NCBI GenBank assembly: GCA_963714405.1
Contig: CAVQOH010000002.1
Span: 806,001 to 870,000, forward strand
Length of the DNA stretch: 64,000 nucleotides
Reading direction: 5' to 3'
Source of the DNA: JAZGGS01 sp963714405
GTDB lineage: Bacteria > Bacteroidota > Ignavibacteria > Ignavibacteriales > Ignavibacteriaceae
The position numbers and the translations under genes were made by a program. The notes under the pieces are model-generated. The model saw only the letters and a list, made by a program, of their open reading frames with translations. It had not been told where the DNA came from and ran no database searches. This document shows, one piece after another, positions 26,680-35,341 of the stretch; within the stretch, counting starts at the first letter, position 1, and each line of letters opens with the position of its first letter.

Positions 26680-26720
26680 GCTGTCTTATGGCTTGAAAGT
26701 GGAGACGTGAATATGTGAAT
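26680..26720 (-). repeat. 41-bp dispersed repeat, copy 2
   Basis: Reverse-complement relative of 18127-18167 (about 32 of 41 positions, including an ATAAGACAGC core). Confidence 0.5.
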
Positions 26721-26841
26721 AAGTTGGCAGAGTATTGTTTGTTTTGATTTTATAATCTTTTATTTGTCAATTATGAATCAATAGTTGCCTTGGTATTATA
26801 TATGTTTTAATTTTCCATTACAATTATCTGCAGGTGGAGAT

Positions 26842-28191
26842 ATGAACTATAGACCGATAATTATTTTATTCACAATTCTTTTTTTTATTTCGGTGAACAT
26901 CCTATCTCAAGATCAAAGTAAACTAATCGAACTATCATCCAAGATTCAGAAATTGATGATGCAAATGCAAAACACACAGGATCAATCAGAAAGAGAGAGG
27001 ATTCAGAAAGAGGTTGAATTAATTACTAAAGAATATTTTGAAGAAGCTGAAAAAGTAGAGAAAGATATTCAACCACTGATTGAAGAATTCGAAAAATCAC
27101 TTCCCCCTGTATTAAAAAGAATCCACGAGCTTGATAAAAAAATTAACTCCCTTGATGATGATTTGATTTCAAATGCAGAAAAAATAAACAAGTCATCTAA
27201 AGAAATTATAAGGTTAATGGGAGATTTATATTTGAACGAAGATAAGGTTGCTACCGATTTAACTAGTATGATTGTATCATTGAAATTCTGTAAAGAGATC
27301 ACAGTCAATTTTGAAACGAAGGGCCGTGGTTCTAACACGGATCATTTTGAGGTTAGTTATGATATAAAAATGCCACTTAGGGCATTTTGGATCTCGGATT
27401 ATTTGGTGGATGTTATACAAAGAAAAGGATACCTACATAGCCATACAATCAAAACAGTGAAAAGTGATAGTGATTCCGTAGAGATGAAAGTTGTCAGCCT
27501 ATCTGGCTGGAAACAGGTTATAAGACCCGGGGGGGCTCCAACAACTGGCCCTATAGATAAATATGTATATAAACCGGGAATTGGGAGTATAACGCTTGGA
27601 CCAGCAAAAGCCAAGGAGTTTGATTTTAATGATCCGGTTACTTGGCCTGATGAAATTGTGTCTGAATATGTGCTTGGATATACTCCACCATTTGTTATAT
27701 TTTTATCATCACAAGATCAAACCGAAGAGGTAGGCATTCCAATTCCCTGCATGACCAACTTACAAAATTTAACATACATCACACCTGATGAGATTAATAA
27801 AGGAATAAGGGAGGGAACATATACTAAAGTTATTACAAAAGATACTTTCTTTCCCAACTGTGATGAAAGTACAATCACGTTAAGTATTGATTTTCCGAAT
27901 ATGTTATGTGATCAACACGCAGACAAAGGAGCCTTAGCAACTGCTGATGCCTGTATCGATCATGGTGGATATTTGCTTGCTACCGAAGATAATGTTTTTG
28001 TTCACGGAAAACCTGTAGCTAGAGTTGGTGATAAGGTTTTATGCTTAAGACACGGTATTACAGAAATAGTTGGCGATAAAGATGTTCAGGTATATAGTGA
28101 TGAAAAAAGAATAGCTAGAGTTGGGGATAAAACAAAATGCGGGGCTATTATTATGGGTGGTAGTTTCAACGTTTATGCAGGAGAAAGATAA
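26842..28191 (+). CDS. exported coiled-coil protein with C-terminal PAAR-like domain
   Basis: A 449-residue protein starting with a signal peptide (MNYRPIIILFTILFFISVNI), followed by a long helical, probably coiled-coil segment (about 25-130) and a middle region of unknown fold (150-350). The C-terminus (about 357-449) resembles PAAR proteins: VFVHGKPVARVGDK (385-398) and KRIARVGDKTKCG (422-434). Spaced Cys/His residues (H359, C371, H374, C401, H404, C433) could bind zinc. PAAR domains cap the spike of contractile injection systems. Here the domain is on an exported protein and no sheath, tube or baseplate gene is near. Start at 26842 after GGTGGAG; an upstream ATG at 26785 lacks a ribosome site. 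Confidence 0.75.
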   Translation: MNYRPIIILFTILFFISVNILSQDQSKLIELSSKIQKLMMQMQNTQDQSERERIQKEVELITKEYFEEAEKVEKDIQPLIEEFEKSLPPVLKRIHELDKKINSLDDDLISNAEKINKSSKEIIRLMGDLYLNEDKVATDLTSMIVSLKFCKEITVNFETKGRGSNTDHFEVSYDIKMPLRAFWISDYLVDVIQRKGYLHSHTIKTVKSDSDSVEMKVVSLSGWKQVIRPGGAPTTGPIDKYVYKPGIGSITLGPAKAKEFDFNDPVTWPDEIVSEYVLGYTPPFVIFLSSQDQTEEVGIPIPCMTNLQNLTYITPDEINKGIREGTYTKVITKDTFFPNCDESTITLSIDFPNMLCDQHADKGALATADACIDHGGYLLATEDNVFVHGKPVARVGDKVLCLRHGITEIVGDKDVQVYSDEKRIARVGDKTKCGAIIMGGSFNVYAGER

Positions 28192-28215
28192 TACAATAAT
28201 ACTCTGGAGAATAAA

Positions 28216-28932
28216 ATGAATGCTAGAATATTTCAAAAAATTGGCTTATCTGTTATAATAATTTCAATCGTTTCTATGTGTTTTTTTTGGATAATTAGAG
28301 TTGAGACACGTGCGGCAGAACTTGAATCACGAGTTACTGAGTATCATAGAATACTTAACCAGAATAAAGATCAACTTGATGGCTTGAGTGGTTTTCATCG
28401 ATCTCTTAAGGGAGGAGATCCTTATTTAAGCTTAGCTCCTGGTAGTGTTCAACTAGGAACAAGTAAATCAACCTTTATTCTGGGAGAGACAGCCATTCTT
28501 TTACAGGGTATTATGCCGGGTGTTGAAATTACTCTTTCATCGGACCAAACCAATCTAAGGATTGGCGCAGACATAATTGAATTATGGAATGATTTGATGA
28601 GAATCTATCTTGATCAGCAAAAGGAACGCATTTATGTAGGTAATACTGACGCCTCTTTAAGAATTGGAAAAATTGAGGGTGCTAAAGGAGATATGGAAGA
28701 AGGGATTATTATTTTAAACAATCCAAATTCCAACAAGGGTGGTTATGTTCTTATTTCGGATAACGTACTGAGAATTAAATCCACCAATGTTCCGGTAGAA
28801 ATTATAAAAGGTGATTGTACTATCAAGATTGAAAATGATAACATAGAATTTTTAGCTAAGGGTGATATTAATATTACTTCTGAAAATGGTAATATAAATC
28901 TTGAGGGCAAACGAATTAATTTCAACGAATGA
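28216..28932 (+). CDS. membrane-anchored spike-like beta protein
   Basis: A 238-residue protein with one N-terminal membrane helix (about 10-30) and a short coiled coil (32-55). The long beta-repeat domain (about 70-238) consists of short strands with regular Ile/Asn spacing: VQLGTSKSTFILGE, VEITLSSDQTNLRIG, then CTIKIENDNIEFLAKGDINI and NGNINLEGKRINF. This pattern is like the trimeric beta-helix of VgrG/gp5 spikes. It begins 25 bases after the PAAR-like gene, behind GGAG, so the two form one unit. No enzyme motif is visible. An alternative reading is a surface adhesin stalk. Confidence 0.7.
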   Translation: MNARIFQKIGLSVIIISIVSMCFFWIIRVETRAAELESRVTEYHRILNQNKDQLDGLSGFHRSLKGGDPYLSLAPGSVQLGTSKSTFILGETAILLQGIMPGVEITLSSDQTNLRIGADIIELWNDLMRIYLDQQKERIYVGNTDASLRIGKIEGAKGDMEEGIIILNNPNSNKGGYVLISDNVLRIKSTNVPVEIIKGDCTIKIENDNIEFLAKGDINITSENGNINLEGKRINFNE

Positions 28933-28955
28933 TTTTTTAATCAACCAATTACCCA

Positions 28956-28984
28956 ACTCCCGCTTATTAATTTAGGTGAGGGGT
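28956..28984 (+). terminator. degenerate hairpin, copy 5 of the AACCCCCGC repeat family
   Basis: Arms ACTCCCGCTTA and TTAGGTGAGGGGT form an imperfect stem, with a TATTTGTT tail. It follows the spike-like gene by 23 bases and probably terminates that operon. Confidence 0.55.
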
Positions 28985-29053
28985 ATTTGTTACTCAATTT
29001 TAGTTCTCCACTTCAATTACTACGTCAGTGATTTGTAAGCACATAATATATAG

Positions 29054-29118
29054 TGAGTTACTGGGCTGTGAGTCCGATTCTTATACAGCAGGTGGCTTGT
29101 TCGAGCCGGCAGGGTGCA
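29054..29118 (+). pseudogene. decayed tRNA-Lys-like sequence
   Basis: Bases 29074-29118 match the 3' part of tRNA-Lys (15729-15774) at about 38 of 46 positions, including the intact terminal AGGGTGCA and the T arm with one base deleted. The anticodon loop is disrupted (TTCTTATA) and no acceptor stem can form with the 5' side. It could be the trace of an old attachment site at the right border of the accessory region, or simply a decayed tRNA duplicate. The surrounding gap (28933-29277) holds nothing else beyond hairpin copy 5. Confidence 0.65.
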
Positions 29119-29277
29119 ATAAAAAATAAATCTATCAGCCTTCATTATTGCCCGAGTTAAAATCAAACCTTAACAAAACAATTAATCAATACCAGATTAA
29201 AGACCATAAAAATTAATTAGAGCAAATTGCTTAACTTATCTGAAAATCTCATTTCAAAAAAGTGTAAAGGAATATAT

Positions 29278-29604
29278 ATGTTTATCGTGATGTTTGAATT
29301 TGCTGTTAAAGACGGATTTGAAAAGCAATTTATGGAATCCTGGCCATTAGTTACACAGGGAATATACTTATTAAAGGGAAGTCTGGGATCCCGCCTTCAC
29401 AGGAATAAAAATGGTGAACTTATAGCTTATGCACAATGGCCAGATCGGGAAACCTGGGAGGAAGCAACAAAGATAGAAATGACAGAGAAATACGAAGAAG
29501 AAAGAAGAAAAATGCATGAATCACTAAATTTGGAGCTAACTAAAATAATTTTTGAAATGGAAATAGAAATAGATTACCTGCAGCAGCGGGTATTTGATGT
29601 ATGA
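29278..29604 (+). CDS. ABM-like (antibiotic biosynthesis monooxygenase) domain protein
   Basis: A 108-residue dimeric ferredoxin-like domain. The opening strand MFIVMFEFAVKDGFEKQFME, the PLVTQGIYLLKGSLGSRLHR turn and AYAQWPDRETWEEA match the ABM/DUF3291-like family, which includes small cofactor-free monooxygenases and heme-degrading proteins. No heme-binding residues are obvious. I chose the ATG at 29278 behind AAAGG; a TTG at 29227 gives a non-homologous leader. Confidence 0.75.
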   Translation: MFIVMFEFAVKDGFEKQFMESWPLVTQGIYLLKGSLGSRLHRNKNGELIAYAQWPDRETWEEATKIEMTEKYEEERRKMHESLNLELTKIIFEMEIEIDYLQQRVFDV

Positions 29605-29929
29605 AATTTTAGTAACTTAATCAGAAACCAAATTGATAATTTAGTTTCACAAGCTCTAATATTGTTGCTGACAATCAAATAATATTTTGTTACTCCCGAT
29701 GAAAAAATGATGAAAACAGACGAAAAATAGCAAATCAAAACCATAATTTGCTATATATCACAAATAATAATTACACCATTATGAACTGTTGACACAAATG
29801 AAATAATAGTGTAATTTATCTTGCAGTTTCACATTCAAATTATCCCTATTTAAGATTTAAAGAAATTTAAGGATTCCTACTTAATAGGTTTAGGTTTTCA
29901 AATAAATAGAAATAAAAGGAGAATAAATA
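29605..29929. promoter_or_regulatory. 325-base regulatory gap before the cupredoxin gene
   Basis: Contains a 14-bp inverted repeat, AATTACACCATTAT (29769-29782) and ATAATAGTGTAATT (29803-29816), with 13 of 14 positions symmetrical. Between the arms lies TTGACA (29789-29794). This looks like a regulator-binding site around a -35 element, but the corresponding -10 element is poor. No gene is present. Confidence 0.45.
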
Positions 29930-30559
29930 ATGAGAAAAGCATTCACGATACTGCTTTTGTGGTTAACAGTGGTTTTCGCAGGTAATATGTTTTCACAAAC
30001 ACTTCACTATGTATCTGTGATAAGCAACTCTTTTGTTCCCGCTAATCTTACAATTACAGTTGGTGATACTGTTAGGTGGGTAAACGAAGTTGGTCTTCAT
30101 AACGTGGTTGCAGATGATAACAGTTTTACAAGCGGAGCACCTTCTGCCTTACCATGGGTTTTTGATTATGTTTTTACAGCAGTTAGTGTAAACCCGTATT
30201 ACTGTGAGGTTCATGGGGCTGCGGGTGGAATTGGTATGTCCGGGGTGATAACAGTAGAAAATGCAACCAGTGTATTTGATGATAAAATTACTGTTGCTGA
30301 TTTTGAGTTGAAGCAAAATTATCCAAACCCTTTTAATCCATCTACAAAAATATCATTTGTAATTCCATCAAATTCGCAGGTACAGCTAAAGGTGTTTAAT
30401 ATTTTAGGAAACGAGGTTTCTACACTTTTAAATGATCAGTTATCAGCTGGCGAATATACGATTCCTTTTATTGCCTCTGGTTTATCAAGCGGAATATATT
30501 TTTATTCGCTTTCGGTTAATGGTTTTAATAAAACAAAAGAAATGGTTTTACTTAAATAA
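29930..30559 (+). CDS. secreted cupredoxin (plastocyanin-like) with T9SS sorting domain
   Basis: A 209-residue exported copper protein. A signal peptide ends near 22. The type-1 copper site is recognisable: H57 (GLHNVV), C92 and H95 (YYCEVHG) and M103 (IGMSG). The C-terminal 75 residues are a T9SS sorting domain (NYPNPFNPSTKISFVIPS...SGIYFY...EMVLLK). It probably carries electrons at or outside the outer membrane, or binds copper. The start follows AAAGGAG. It ends in a terminator at 30584-30609 (AAAGGCAGG / CCTGCCTTT plus T run). Confidence 0.9.
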   Translation: MRKAFTILLLWLTVVFAGNMFSQTLHYVSVISNSFVPANLTITVGDTVRWVNEVGLHNVVADDNSFTSGAPSALPWVFDYVFTAVSVNPYYCEVHGAAGGIGMSGVITVENATSVFDDKITVADFELKQNYPNPFNPSTKISFVIPSNSQVQLKVFNILGNEVSTLLNDQLSAGEYTIPFIASGLSSGIYFYSLSVNGFNKTKEMVLLK

Positions 30560-30583
30560 AAATAATAGTCAGATTGATATTAA

Positions 30584-30610
30584 AAAGGCAGGTTATACCT
30601 GCCTTTTTTT
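30584..30610 (+). terminator. Rho-independent terminator of the cupredoxin gene
   Basis: Stem AAAGGCAGG / CCTGCCTTT with loop TTATA and a run of T. It lies 25 bases past the stop. Confidence 0.85.
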
Positions 30611-30643
30611 GTTAATACTTTAAATGAATTATTTTATAAGGAA

Positions 30644-32812
30644 TCAGGCGAGCGCACTTTCATGACCTGAATCTTTTACAAACAAGCATGATGATTTTGT
30701 TAATTCAGGAACCTCTCGTATAAAGTCTAAATTAAGACTTCCTGCCAGTCCAAAAATATTAATATCAGCACCCGGAGCCATCTGAGTCGCAGCCTTAAAC
30801 TCACCTTGCAGTACATGAAAATCGGTCATTGCAGGCAAGCGGGCTTGATCGCTTAACCTTTCAAGAAAAGAATATAATCTTTTCTCATCTTTATTTTCTG
30901 ATGTAGCAGTAATCAGATTTATTTTACCTTCCCAATTTAATTGAAGCTGTAAAGCAATAAGCATGGCTAAGTGCCAATTAGGACTTCTATCTCTTAACCA
31001 AAGGTTAACATTTTTTTGCATCCCAAAAGCCATTCTGGAATGCTGCCGGAGAATTACTACACCAAGCTGGTGTTTATCGGCCTGCTCAACTAACTGATTA
31101 ATATTACTGTCTTTATTTTTATCACTTCCCAGCGTTAGAAAAAGAGTGTTTGGACGTAATGCACCTGCATCAAGTGTTTGCATAACTATTCTTGCACCGT
31201 GTAAAAAATCAGAATCTTCAAGTACTGCGGAATGAACTAACAAATTATTATCTTTAATAGGTTGAAGTAATTCTTTAAGCTCATTCTCTGTTTCCTCAAC
31301 ATCATTTTCCTTAACTGTAAAAGCAAATATGCTTCCGGATGGAGAAGCGATATTTTTTATAAAAAGAAGAGGACCAGACCAGATTTGCGGATTATCGATT
31401 GGCAGCAGTAAATCTGGTTTCCAGGAAATTTGATGACGCGGAAACTTTGCTGCAATGCGCGATGCACGCTCAGCCAAAACAAGGAACATACCCCCACGAA
31501 TATCTCCCCCCTCTGATTTTAAGCCTCTCCGGCCCAACCAAAAGTATAAGGAAATAATAATAACTATCGCCACTACACTAAACAGTGCATTAATTAAAAA
31601 CATGATAATTAAACATCCTGCGGCCCCAAGCAGCGAAACAAACTGTGGAATTTTAAATGTTGGCCGAAAGCTGATCATATTCATACCTTGCTGAATAAAA
31701 ACAACAAGATTTATTACTCCGTAAGTAATGAGAAAGAACATAGTTATTAATGCAGCAAGCGCATCAAGGTCTCCAAGTATAAGAGATAATTCTACTATAA
31801 CAGCGGTGAACAATATAGCGTTTCTCGGCTCATTATTTGATGATTTGACTTCTAAAAAGTGTGAGTAAGGAATTGTTTTTTGTTCCGACAGTGCCTGCAA
31901 AATTCTTGGTGCACCAATCATACTCCCCAGTGCTGAAGAAAATGTTGCGGCCAGAATACCCATTAAAACCAACGGACCCCACCAGGCGTATTTTACCATT
32001 ACCATCTGATCACCCATCAGTTCTACCGGGCTAATATGATTTGCAGCCACATAAGCAATTGCAATATAAAGAACCATCGTTACAGCTATTGCACTCAAAG
32101 TGCCAACAGGAATTGCTTTGCGTGGGTTTTTTAAATCCCCTGATAAATTTACCCCAGCCATAATACCAGTAACTGCAGGGAAAAAGATCGCAAAAACATA
32201 TAGGAAATTTGCATTCTCAAACGAACCAATTAAAAGAAATTCACTTACTGGTTCAGAAGGAGTAAAGAAAAAAGATAATAGAGATAAACCAATAATGACC
32301 ATAATAAGGTACTGTACTTTAATGGCAAAGTGAGCACTTACGTAGGAAATTACCAACAACACCAAACAAGTAATAGATGATACCAGCAAAGGAGAATGGC
32401 CTGGAAATATAAGCAGCCAGCCTTCTGTAAATCCAACAATATACAAAGCTGCAGATAGTGTTATTGATATATAAAATGGAATCCCAATGCTGCCTCCAGC
32501 TTCTAGACCCAGTGATTTTGAAATTATAGAATATGCACCGCCAGCGCCAATTTTAATATTGGATGTAACTGAGGATAAGGAAAGTGCAGTACAAATTGTA
32601 ATAGATTTTGCCAATAGGATGACTGCAACGGCACCGAGAAAGCCAGCATTTCCAACCACCCATCCTAGACGCAAATACATGATAACGCCAAGTATGGTTA
32701 ATACATCGGGAGTAAAAACCCCGCCAAACATTCCAAACTTTTTTATACCAGGTTTGCTTCCATTATCGTTTGGTTTAATTTTTTTTGTAAAGCTGCTAAA
32801 AAATTTATTCAT
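30644..32812 (-). CDS. SLC12-like cation-chloride cotransporter
   Basis: A 722-residue inner-membrane protein of the amino acid-polyamine-organocation superfamily. Twelve helices lie in the first 450 residues. The N-terminal pattern FGMFGGVFTPDVLTILGVIM and GGAYSIISKSLGLEAGGSIG match eukaryotic-like Na-K-Cl and K-Cl cotransporters. The C-terminal 270 residues are a cytoplasmic regulatory domain with alternating beta-alpha elements (PNTLFLTLGSDK, AMLIALQLQL). Bacterial members are poorly characterised. The start lacks a good ribosome site. Confidence 0.88.
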   Translation of the reverse strand: MNKFFSSFTKKIKPNDNGSKPGIKKFGMFGGVFTPDVLTILGVIMYLRLGWVVGNAGFLGAVAVILLAKSITICTALSLSSVTSNIKIGAGGAYSIISKSLGLEAGGSIGIPFYISITLSAALYIVGFTEGWLLIFPGHSPLLVSSITCLVLLVISYVSAHFAIKVQYLIMVIIGLSLLSFFFTPSEPVSEFLLIGSFENANFLYVFAIFFPAVTGIMAGVNLSGDLKNPRKAIPVGTLSAIAVTMVLYIAIAYVAANHISPVELMGDQMVMVKYAWWGPLVLMGILAATFSSALGSMIGAPRILQALSEQKTIPYSHFLEVKSSNNEPRNAILFTAVIVELSLILGDLDALAALITMFFLITYGVINLVVFIQQGMNMISFRPTFKIPQFVSLLGAAGCLIIMFLINALFSVVAIVIIISLYFWLGRRGLKSEGGDIRGGMFLVLAERASRIAAKFPRHQISWKPDLLLPIDNPQIWSGPLLFIKNIASPSGSIFAFTVKENDVEETENELKELLQPIKDNNLLVHSAVLEDSDFLHGARIVMQTLDAGALRPNTLFLTLGSDKNKDSNINQLVEQADKHQLGVVILRQHSRMAFGMQKNVNLWLRDRSPNWHLAMLIALQLQLNWEGKINLITATSENKDEKRLYSFLERLSDQARLPAMTDFHVLQGEFKAATQMAPGADINIFGLAGSLNLDFIREVPELTKSSCLFVKDSGHESALA

Positions 32813-32861
32813 TCTTAAATTTTACTAATATTTTAATTTAATCTAATACAAATAATTAATT

Positions 32862-33773
32862 TCATTTTGATGGCTTCGTTTCGTCTTTCCCCTCAGAGAG
32901 GTTATTGTAAAAACGTGTAGTAGGATAAGCAAAATCTATATCCCTGCATTTTCCGAACTCTTCTAATACTTCCTCAATTATTTCTTCCTCTGTTGTCCGC
33001 CTTCTTCTGGCATCGCATAAAAAGCGCATTGTTAAAAGAACACCGCTGTCTTTAATAGTTGTGTAAACAATGGGGGTTAATTTAGAATAATAAATTAGAA
33101 ATTTTTTCGCTGCAGATTTAATCTGTTTTTCTGCTTTTTCGGTTATTTGAACACCATGGTTATTTAGTATACCGCTCAGAATTTTTTTTGCTTTTTTCCA
33201 GTTGCTTTCAAAGGTTATTAACAGTGGAATTTCGTGCCAAATATGAACAAATCCCGCAGTGTAATTAGATTGAGGTACAGTAAAAACTGTTCCGTTTGGT
33301 ATATGAATTACTCTTCCTGTACTTTGATCAGCATCAACCCAGTTGCCAATTTCAATTAGTGAAAATTGGAAAATTCTTATATCGATAACATCCCCGGATT
33401 GTTCACCAATTTGAATTCTATCACCAACTTTGAATGGCTGCCTTACTAAAATAAAAAGCCAGGCAGCAATATTTACAATAGGATCTTTAAGCGCTATGGC
33501 TATGCCTGCACCCATCAATCCAAGAAAGGTACCCACAGAGCCAATTAACCCTAACCAGTTTGTAGCTAAAAATATTAATATGATAAAAACTGCAATGTAA
33601 AGAGAGAACTTTCGCCATTGGTAACGCTGATTCAAATCATCCATATTATGAATAACAAGTTTTACAATGAGAAATCTTATAAAAATGATACTAAATACAA
33701 TTACTATGGAGATCAGAATATTTATTTGCAGATCCGGGGATAAACCAAGTGTCTTTTGAAGCCAATTTGTCAT
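32862..33773 (-). CDS. MscS-family mechanosensitive channel
   Basis: A 303-residue MscS-like protein. It has three N-terminal helices, the last pore-lining with glycine/alanine-rich spacing (GTFLGLMGAGIAIALKDPIVNIAAW). Then comes the beta domain with VGDRIQIGEQSGDVIDIRIF and PNGTVFTVPQSNY, and a C-terminal alpha-beta vestibule. It should open on osmotic downshift. It and the upstream transporter are 50 bases apart on the same strand and may be cotranscribed. It is divergent from the sigma-54 activator gene. Confidence 0.92.
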   Translation of the reverse strand: MTNWLQKTLGLSPDLQINILISIVIVFSIIFIRFLIVKLVIHNMDDLNQRYQWRKFSLYIAVFIILIFLATNWLGLIGSVGTFLGLMGAGIAIALKDPIVNIAAWLFILVRQPFKVGDRIQIGEQSGDVIDIRIFQFSLIEIGNWVDADQSTGRVIHIPNGTVFTVPQSNYTAGFVHIWHEIPLLITFESNWKKAKKILSGILNNHGVQITEKAEKQIKSAAKKFLIYYSKLTPIVYTTIKDSGVLLTMRFLCDARRRRTTEEEIIEEVLEEFGKCRDIDFAYPTTRFYNNLSEGKDETKPSK

Positions 33774-33940
33774 TATTTACTTATTCAACTAATTATTTTT
33801 TTATTTGAGCAATTATTTAATAAAAAGTTATGTTAAATGAAAACCCGGTAACTTGAAAATTACTGCTGTTCTTAATTATTAATTTATAGTTAAATTTACT
33901 TTGAAATTATTGGATGTATAATTAAAATAGTTTTATATAT

Positions 33941-35313
33941 ATGAAACCTGCAGCATTAAATGATTATGTAAAAAAATTTGATGAATTAAAAACTGTTTTT
34001 GATGCGCTTCCTGATGGCATAGTAGCAATTCTTGATTCAGGTATGAACATTGCCTCTGCAAACAAAGCTATTTCAACGCTGCTTGATTTACCTGTTGATA
34101 AAATAGTGGGTAAAAAATCCTCAGAACTTTTTAAAAAACTATTCCAGAATTAATTGAAGTGATTGAACAAACAATTAAAACCGGAAAAGAGGTTCGTAAT
34201 TTTACAATTGAATCTATAGATACAAAGGGATTTATAAAATCAATTTTAGTTAGTACTGCAATCATTAAAGAATTAAAGAACACGGATCGGGGTATTGTAT
34301 TAATTATTCATGATGTTTCAGAAATTACAAAGCTGCGTAAAATTGTACTGCAGCTTAAAAGATATGGCGAGATTATTGGCAACTCTGAAAAAATGAAAAA
34401 CATTTATGCGTTAATAGAATCTATTAAAAATTATGACACCTCGATACTTATTTTAGGAGAAACAGGTACAGGTAAAGAATTGGTTGCCAGGGCAATACAT
34501 GATTCAAGCAGAAGAAAAAACAAACCTTTCGTTCCCGTTAATTGTTCAGCCCTCCCCCATAATCTCATTGAGAGTGAACTGTTTGGGCATGTAAAAGGCG
34601 CATTTACAGGTGCCATAGCAAACAGGCCGGGAAGATTCCAATTAGCACATGAAGGAACATTGTTTCTTGATGAAATAGGAACTCTTTCTATTGATCTTCA
34701 AGCAAAACTACTTCGTTCCATCCAGGAAAAAGTTGTTGAACCGCTTGGATCTGATAAATCTGTACCCGCAGATGTTCGAATTCTTGCAGCAACCAATAGA
34801 GATCTTTCCCAATTAGTTGATATCGATGAGTTCAGGGAGGACTTATACTACCGGTTAAAAGTAATGCAAATAAATCTCCCCCCATTGCGTGAAAGAAATG
34901 ATGACATACCTCTATTAGTAGATCACTTTATCAATAGGTTAAATCGTTATTATAACAAAAATGTAATTGGTGTCTCTCCATCTACAACGCAATTATTGAA
35001 AAATTATCTTTGGCCTGGCAATATAAGAGAGTTAGAAAACTCAATTGAGCATGCATTTATTTTAACTACCGGGGCTGTAATAGAATCTCAAACATTACCG
35101 CCCGAAATCAGGCACACAGATAAAGATGGTGCACCACCACCACCGACCCTCACTAATGTGGGCCTGGAGGAGGAACAAATTAGAACCGCACTTTTATCAG
35201 CAAAAGGAAATATATCTGAAGCTGCAGCAACATTAAAACTTCATAGATCAACTCTCTGGAGAAAAATGAAGGAATATAGAGTTCCAAAGGGATTTGGAAA
35301 AATTGCAAATTAG
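33941..35313 (+). pseudogene. sigma-54-dependent transcriptional activator with apparent frameshift
   Basis: Joined, this is a 455-residue enhancer-binding protein in two frames. The first part (33941-34153) is a PAS sensor (LPDGIVAILDSGMNIASANK). The second continues PAS and then has the AAA+ domain: Walker A GETGTGKELVA, the sigma-54 loop GAFTGA, Walker B LFLDEIGTL, and the arginine-containing LREREND segment. It ends in a Fis-type helix-turn-helix (ISEAAATLKLHRSTLWRKMK). The frame changes at a run of six A (about 34132-34137); one more A restores PELIEVIEQ in phase. It is either a sequence error or a recent mutation. There is no receiver domain, so PAS or a partner senses the signal. Confidence 0.85.
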
Positions 35314-35315
35314 AT

Positions 35316-35341
35316 TTTTAAAATGTTGCAACATTTTAAAA
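35316..35341. promoter_or_regulatory. perfect 26-bp palindrome, probable enhancer site for the sigma-54 activator
   Basis: A perfect palindrome around TTGCAA with arms TTTTAAAATGTTG and CAACATTTTAAAA. The stop codon of the activator is two bases before it. A second TTTGTTGCAAAC (35346-35357) and a partial TTGTTGCA (35362-35369) follow in the same phase of about one to two turns. Sites of this kind 100-200 bases upstream of a -24/-12 promoter fit upstream activator sequences. A terminator role is less likely because the stem is very AT-rich. Confidence 0.6.

Noticed and set aside
26842..28932. Type VI or extracellular contractile injection system locus
   Set aside because: Only tip- and spike-like proteins are found. 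Sheath, tube, baseplate and ATPase genes are absent from the window.
15644..28984. CRISPR array from the recurring hairpins
   Set aside because: The copies are thousands of bases apart with genes in between, they lack uniform spacers, and no cas gene is present.
15702..29118. Prophage or integrative conjugative element
   Set aside because: No integrase, relaxase, terminase, capsid or portal gene is visible. The only injection-like parts are the PAAR and spike-like proteins, both carrying export signals.
34120..34160. Programmed -1 frameshift in the sigma-54 activator
   Set aside because: The codons before the shift (TTT AAA AAA CTA) do not make a canonical X-XXY-YYZ slippery heptamer and no strong downstream hairpin is seen. 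A sequence error or mutation is simpler.
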